From positions 1,798,001 to 1,862,000 of the forward strand of contig NZ_CP034661.1 of NCBI RefSeq assembly GCF_003971235.1: a DNA stretch of 64,000 nt, written 5' to 3'. Of the stretch, positions 63,296 to 64,000 are shown piece after piece. The position numbers were made by a program, and so were the translations under genes. The stretch's first letter is position 1, and each line of letters opens with the position of its first letter. The notes below the pieces were generated by a model. That model saw nothing but the letters and a program-made list of their open reading frames with translations, searched no databases and was not told the DNA's origin. Source of the DNA: Chryseobacterium aureum (lineage in GTDB: Bacteria > Bacteroidota > Bacteroidia > Flavobacteriales > Weeksellaceae).

Positions 63296-63700
63296 CTAGC
63301 TCATTGGCCAAAGCCCGTCATAGAATGAATTTCCATAGGTAATGCTTTCAGCACTTACTACGAAGCTGATCAGCATATTGTTGCTGTCTATGGCATCAAA
63401 GTCTACTTCATGCTGAATGACATATCCGTTTTCCCACTTCAAAGAGATGAGTGTTCCTTCTTCGTGAGATTTATTAAACTGGATTTCTCCGTGGGTAGGT
63501 TTATATTTGCTGTTTAACAAGCTTTCCAAAACATCAGATTTTTCTGTTGCTTCAATGGTTATTTTGATCAATGCGTTTGACGGATCAGAAGCTACACGCC
63601 CTGATACATCTGTAGATCTTGATACGCTATAGTTAAGCTTTAATAACTTCTGACCTTCACCTCCATTAAATTTTAAGATTCCTCTTGAATTTCCTGCCAT
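63296..63700 (-). CDS. tssD: T6SS tube protein TssD (Hcp, Bacteroidota type)
   Basis: A 134-residue beta-barrel protein of the Bacteroidota Hcp (TssD) family: MAGNSRGILKFNGGEGQKLL, then DPSNALIKITIEATEKSDVL, ISLKWENGYVIQHEVDFDAI and the end ITYGNSFYDGLWPMS. Hexamers stack as the inner T6SS tube. Length fits the family. It is first in the local transcription order, has a clear -7 box 53 bases upstream, and is separated from vgrG by an attenuator-like hairpin, as expected for the most abundant product. Confidence 0.92.
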   Translation of the reverse strand: MAGNSRGILKFNGGEGQKLLKLNYSVSRSTDVSGRVASDPSNALIKITIEATEKSDVLESLLNSKYKPTHGEIQFNKSHEEGTLISLKWENGYVIQHEVDFDAIDSNNMLISFVVSAESITYGNSFYDGLWPMS

Positions 63701-63752
63701 AATCTTACATGTTAATCATTTATTACTGTTCTCTTATATAGAATTTAGATAA

Positions 63753-63760
63753 CAAAGATA
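63753..63760 (-). promoter_or_regulatory. -7 box (TATCTTTG) for tssD and the T6SS cluster
   Basis: Perfect TAnnTTTG on the minus strand, 52 bases before the tssD ATG. Confidence 0.6.
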
Positions 63761-63808
63761 GAATTCATGTTCTGATTTAAAAAGTTTTTAGGTCACTCTT
63801 TCAGAAAT

Positions 63809-63826
63809 TGTCGTAATTCTACGACA
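63809..63826. promoter_or_regulatory. Perfect inverted repeat upstream of tssD
   Basis: TGTCGTA at 63809-63815 and its exact complement TACGACA at 63820-63826, with 4 bases between, form a symmetric site of 18 bases. It lies about 50 bases upstream of the tssD -7 box, a position suited to a dimeric activator or repressor. There is no T-run, so it is not a terminator. Beyond it to the right edge (63827-64000) I see only AT-rich sequence without a supported gene. Confidence 0.5.
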
Positions 63827-64000
63827 TTTTAAAAATTCCGGACCGAAAACCCAAATCATAGAATTTTACACTAATTTGTTTTGCTTACTGTTAAAAATTT
63901 TCTATTCAATTTGACATAAACGGAATAACAAAAAATATCTTTTTTTTTATCATTCTGCTTATAATGAAAGACTTACTTAATTCCTTCGCTTTAAACTAGT

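Noticed and set aside
49424..63700. Complete T6SS
   Set aside because: Only tube, spike, tip and cargo genes are present. No sheath, baseplate, membrane-complex or ClpV gene is seen in the window.
63964..63999. Short frame at the right edge starting ATGAAAGAC and ending TAG
   Set aside because: Only 11 codons, with no support for translation.

Overview
The window looks like chromosome of a Bacteroidota bacterium of the family Weeksellaceae, most likely Chryseobacterium or a close relative. Several signs agree. The DNA is AT-rich. Many start codons have a TAnnTTTG element (the Bacteroidota -7 box) 15-90 bases upstream. There are SusC/SusD and TonB receptors, a protein with a type IX secretion C-terminal sorting domain, a Bacteroidota-type T6SS tube protein (TssD), and REP-like intergenic repeats. 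I saw no rRNA, tRNA, CRISPR array, insertion sequence or prophage.

Layout. 1-11.9 kb: a metalloprotease running off the left edge, a LytS-type sensor kinase, a thioredoxin-fold protein with a small outer-membrane barrel, a NamZ-like muramidase, a LolE/FtsX-type permease, a PLP enzyme of the cysteine synthase/cystathionine beta-synthase group, cbpM-cbpA and a dicarboxylate symporter. 11.9-16.2 kb: an alcohol/aldehyde oxidation block (DUF779, AdhP, aldehyde dehydrogenase, divergent AraC regulator). 16.3-20.6 kb: a SusCD pair. 21-32.6 kb: housekeeping genes (HMG-CoA synthase, M1 aminopeptidase, ThyA, a Gre-like factor, an amylase-family lipoprotein) and a PhoB/PhoR-like two-component pair. 32.9-37.2 kb: a TonB receptor and a beta-helix-like lipoprotein, divergent from that pair. 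37.7-41.4 kb: two paralogous amidohydrolases, one cytoplasmic and one probably exported, flanking an AraC regulator. 42-49.3 kb: hemL, a glucosaminidase, a D-cysteine desulfhydrase-like enzyme, small genes and a secreted endonuclease I, separated by dispersed repeats.

49.4-63.7 kb is the most interesting part. It is one long minus-strand cluster carrying the tip, tube and cargo of a Bacteroidota type VI secretion system. In transcription order it encodes TssD (Hcp), VgrG, a 56-residue orphan, a DUF2931 lipoprotein, a DUF2235/Tle1-like lipase, a LysM protein, a PAAR-like DUF4280 protein, a 930-residue protein with an internal OmpA domain and no signal peptide, a lipoprotein, an unknown protein, a GIDE-LemA-small membrane protein module, and two more lipoproteins. 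The sheath, baseplate and membrane genes are not in the window, so this is an auxiliary tip/effector locus or one flank of a larger one. My reading is that it delivers a lipase and probably the large OmpA-domain protein, with several lipoproteins as candidate immunity factors.

Non-coding structure is unusually rich. It includes two tandem perfect DnaA boxes before the PLP-enzyme gene, a GC-rich structured element between the alcohol and aldehyde dehydrogenase genes, a 136-bp tandem array before hemL, GGCTAAAGCC-type palindromic elements in three places (one tandem, one apparently interrupted by another repeat), and an 11-bp direct repeat before the TonB receptor.
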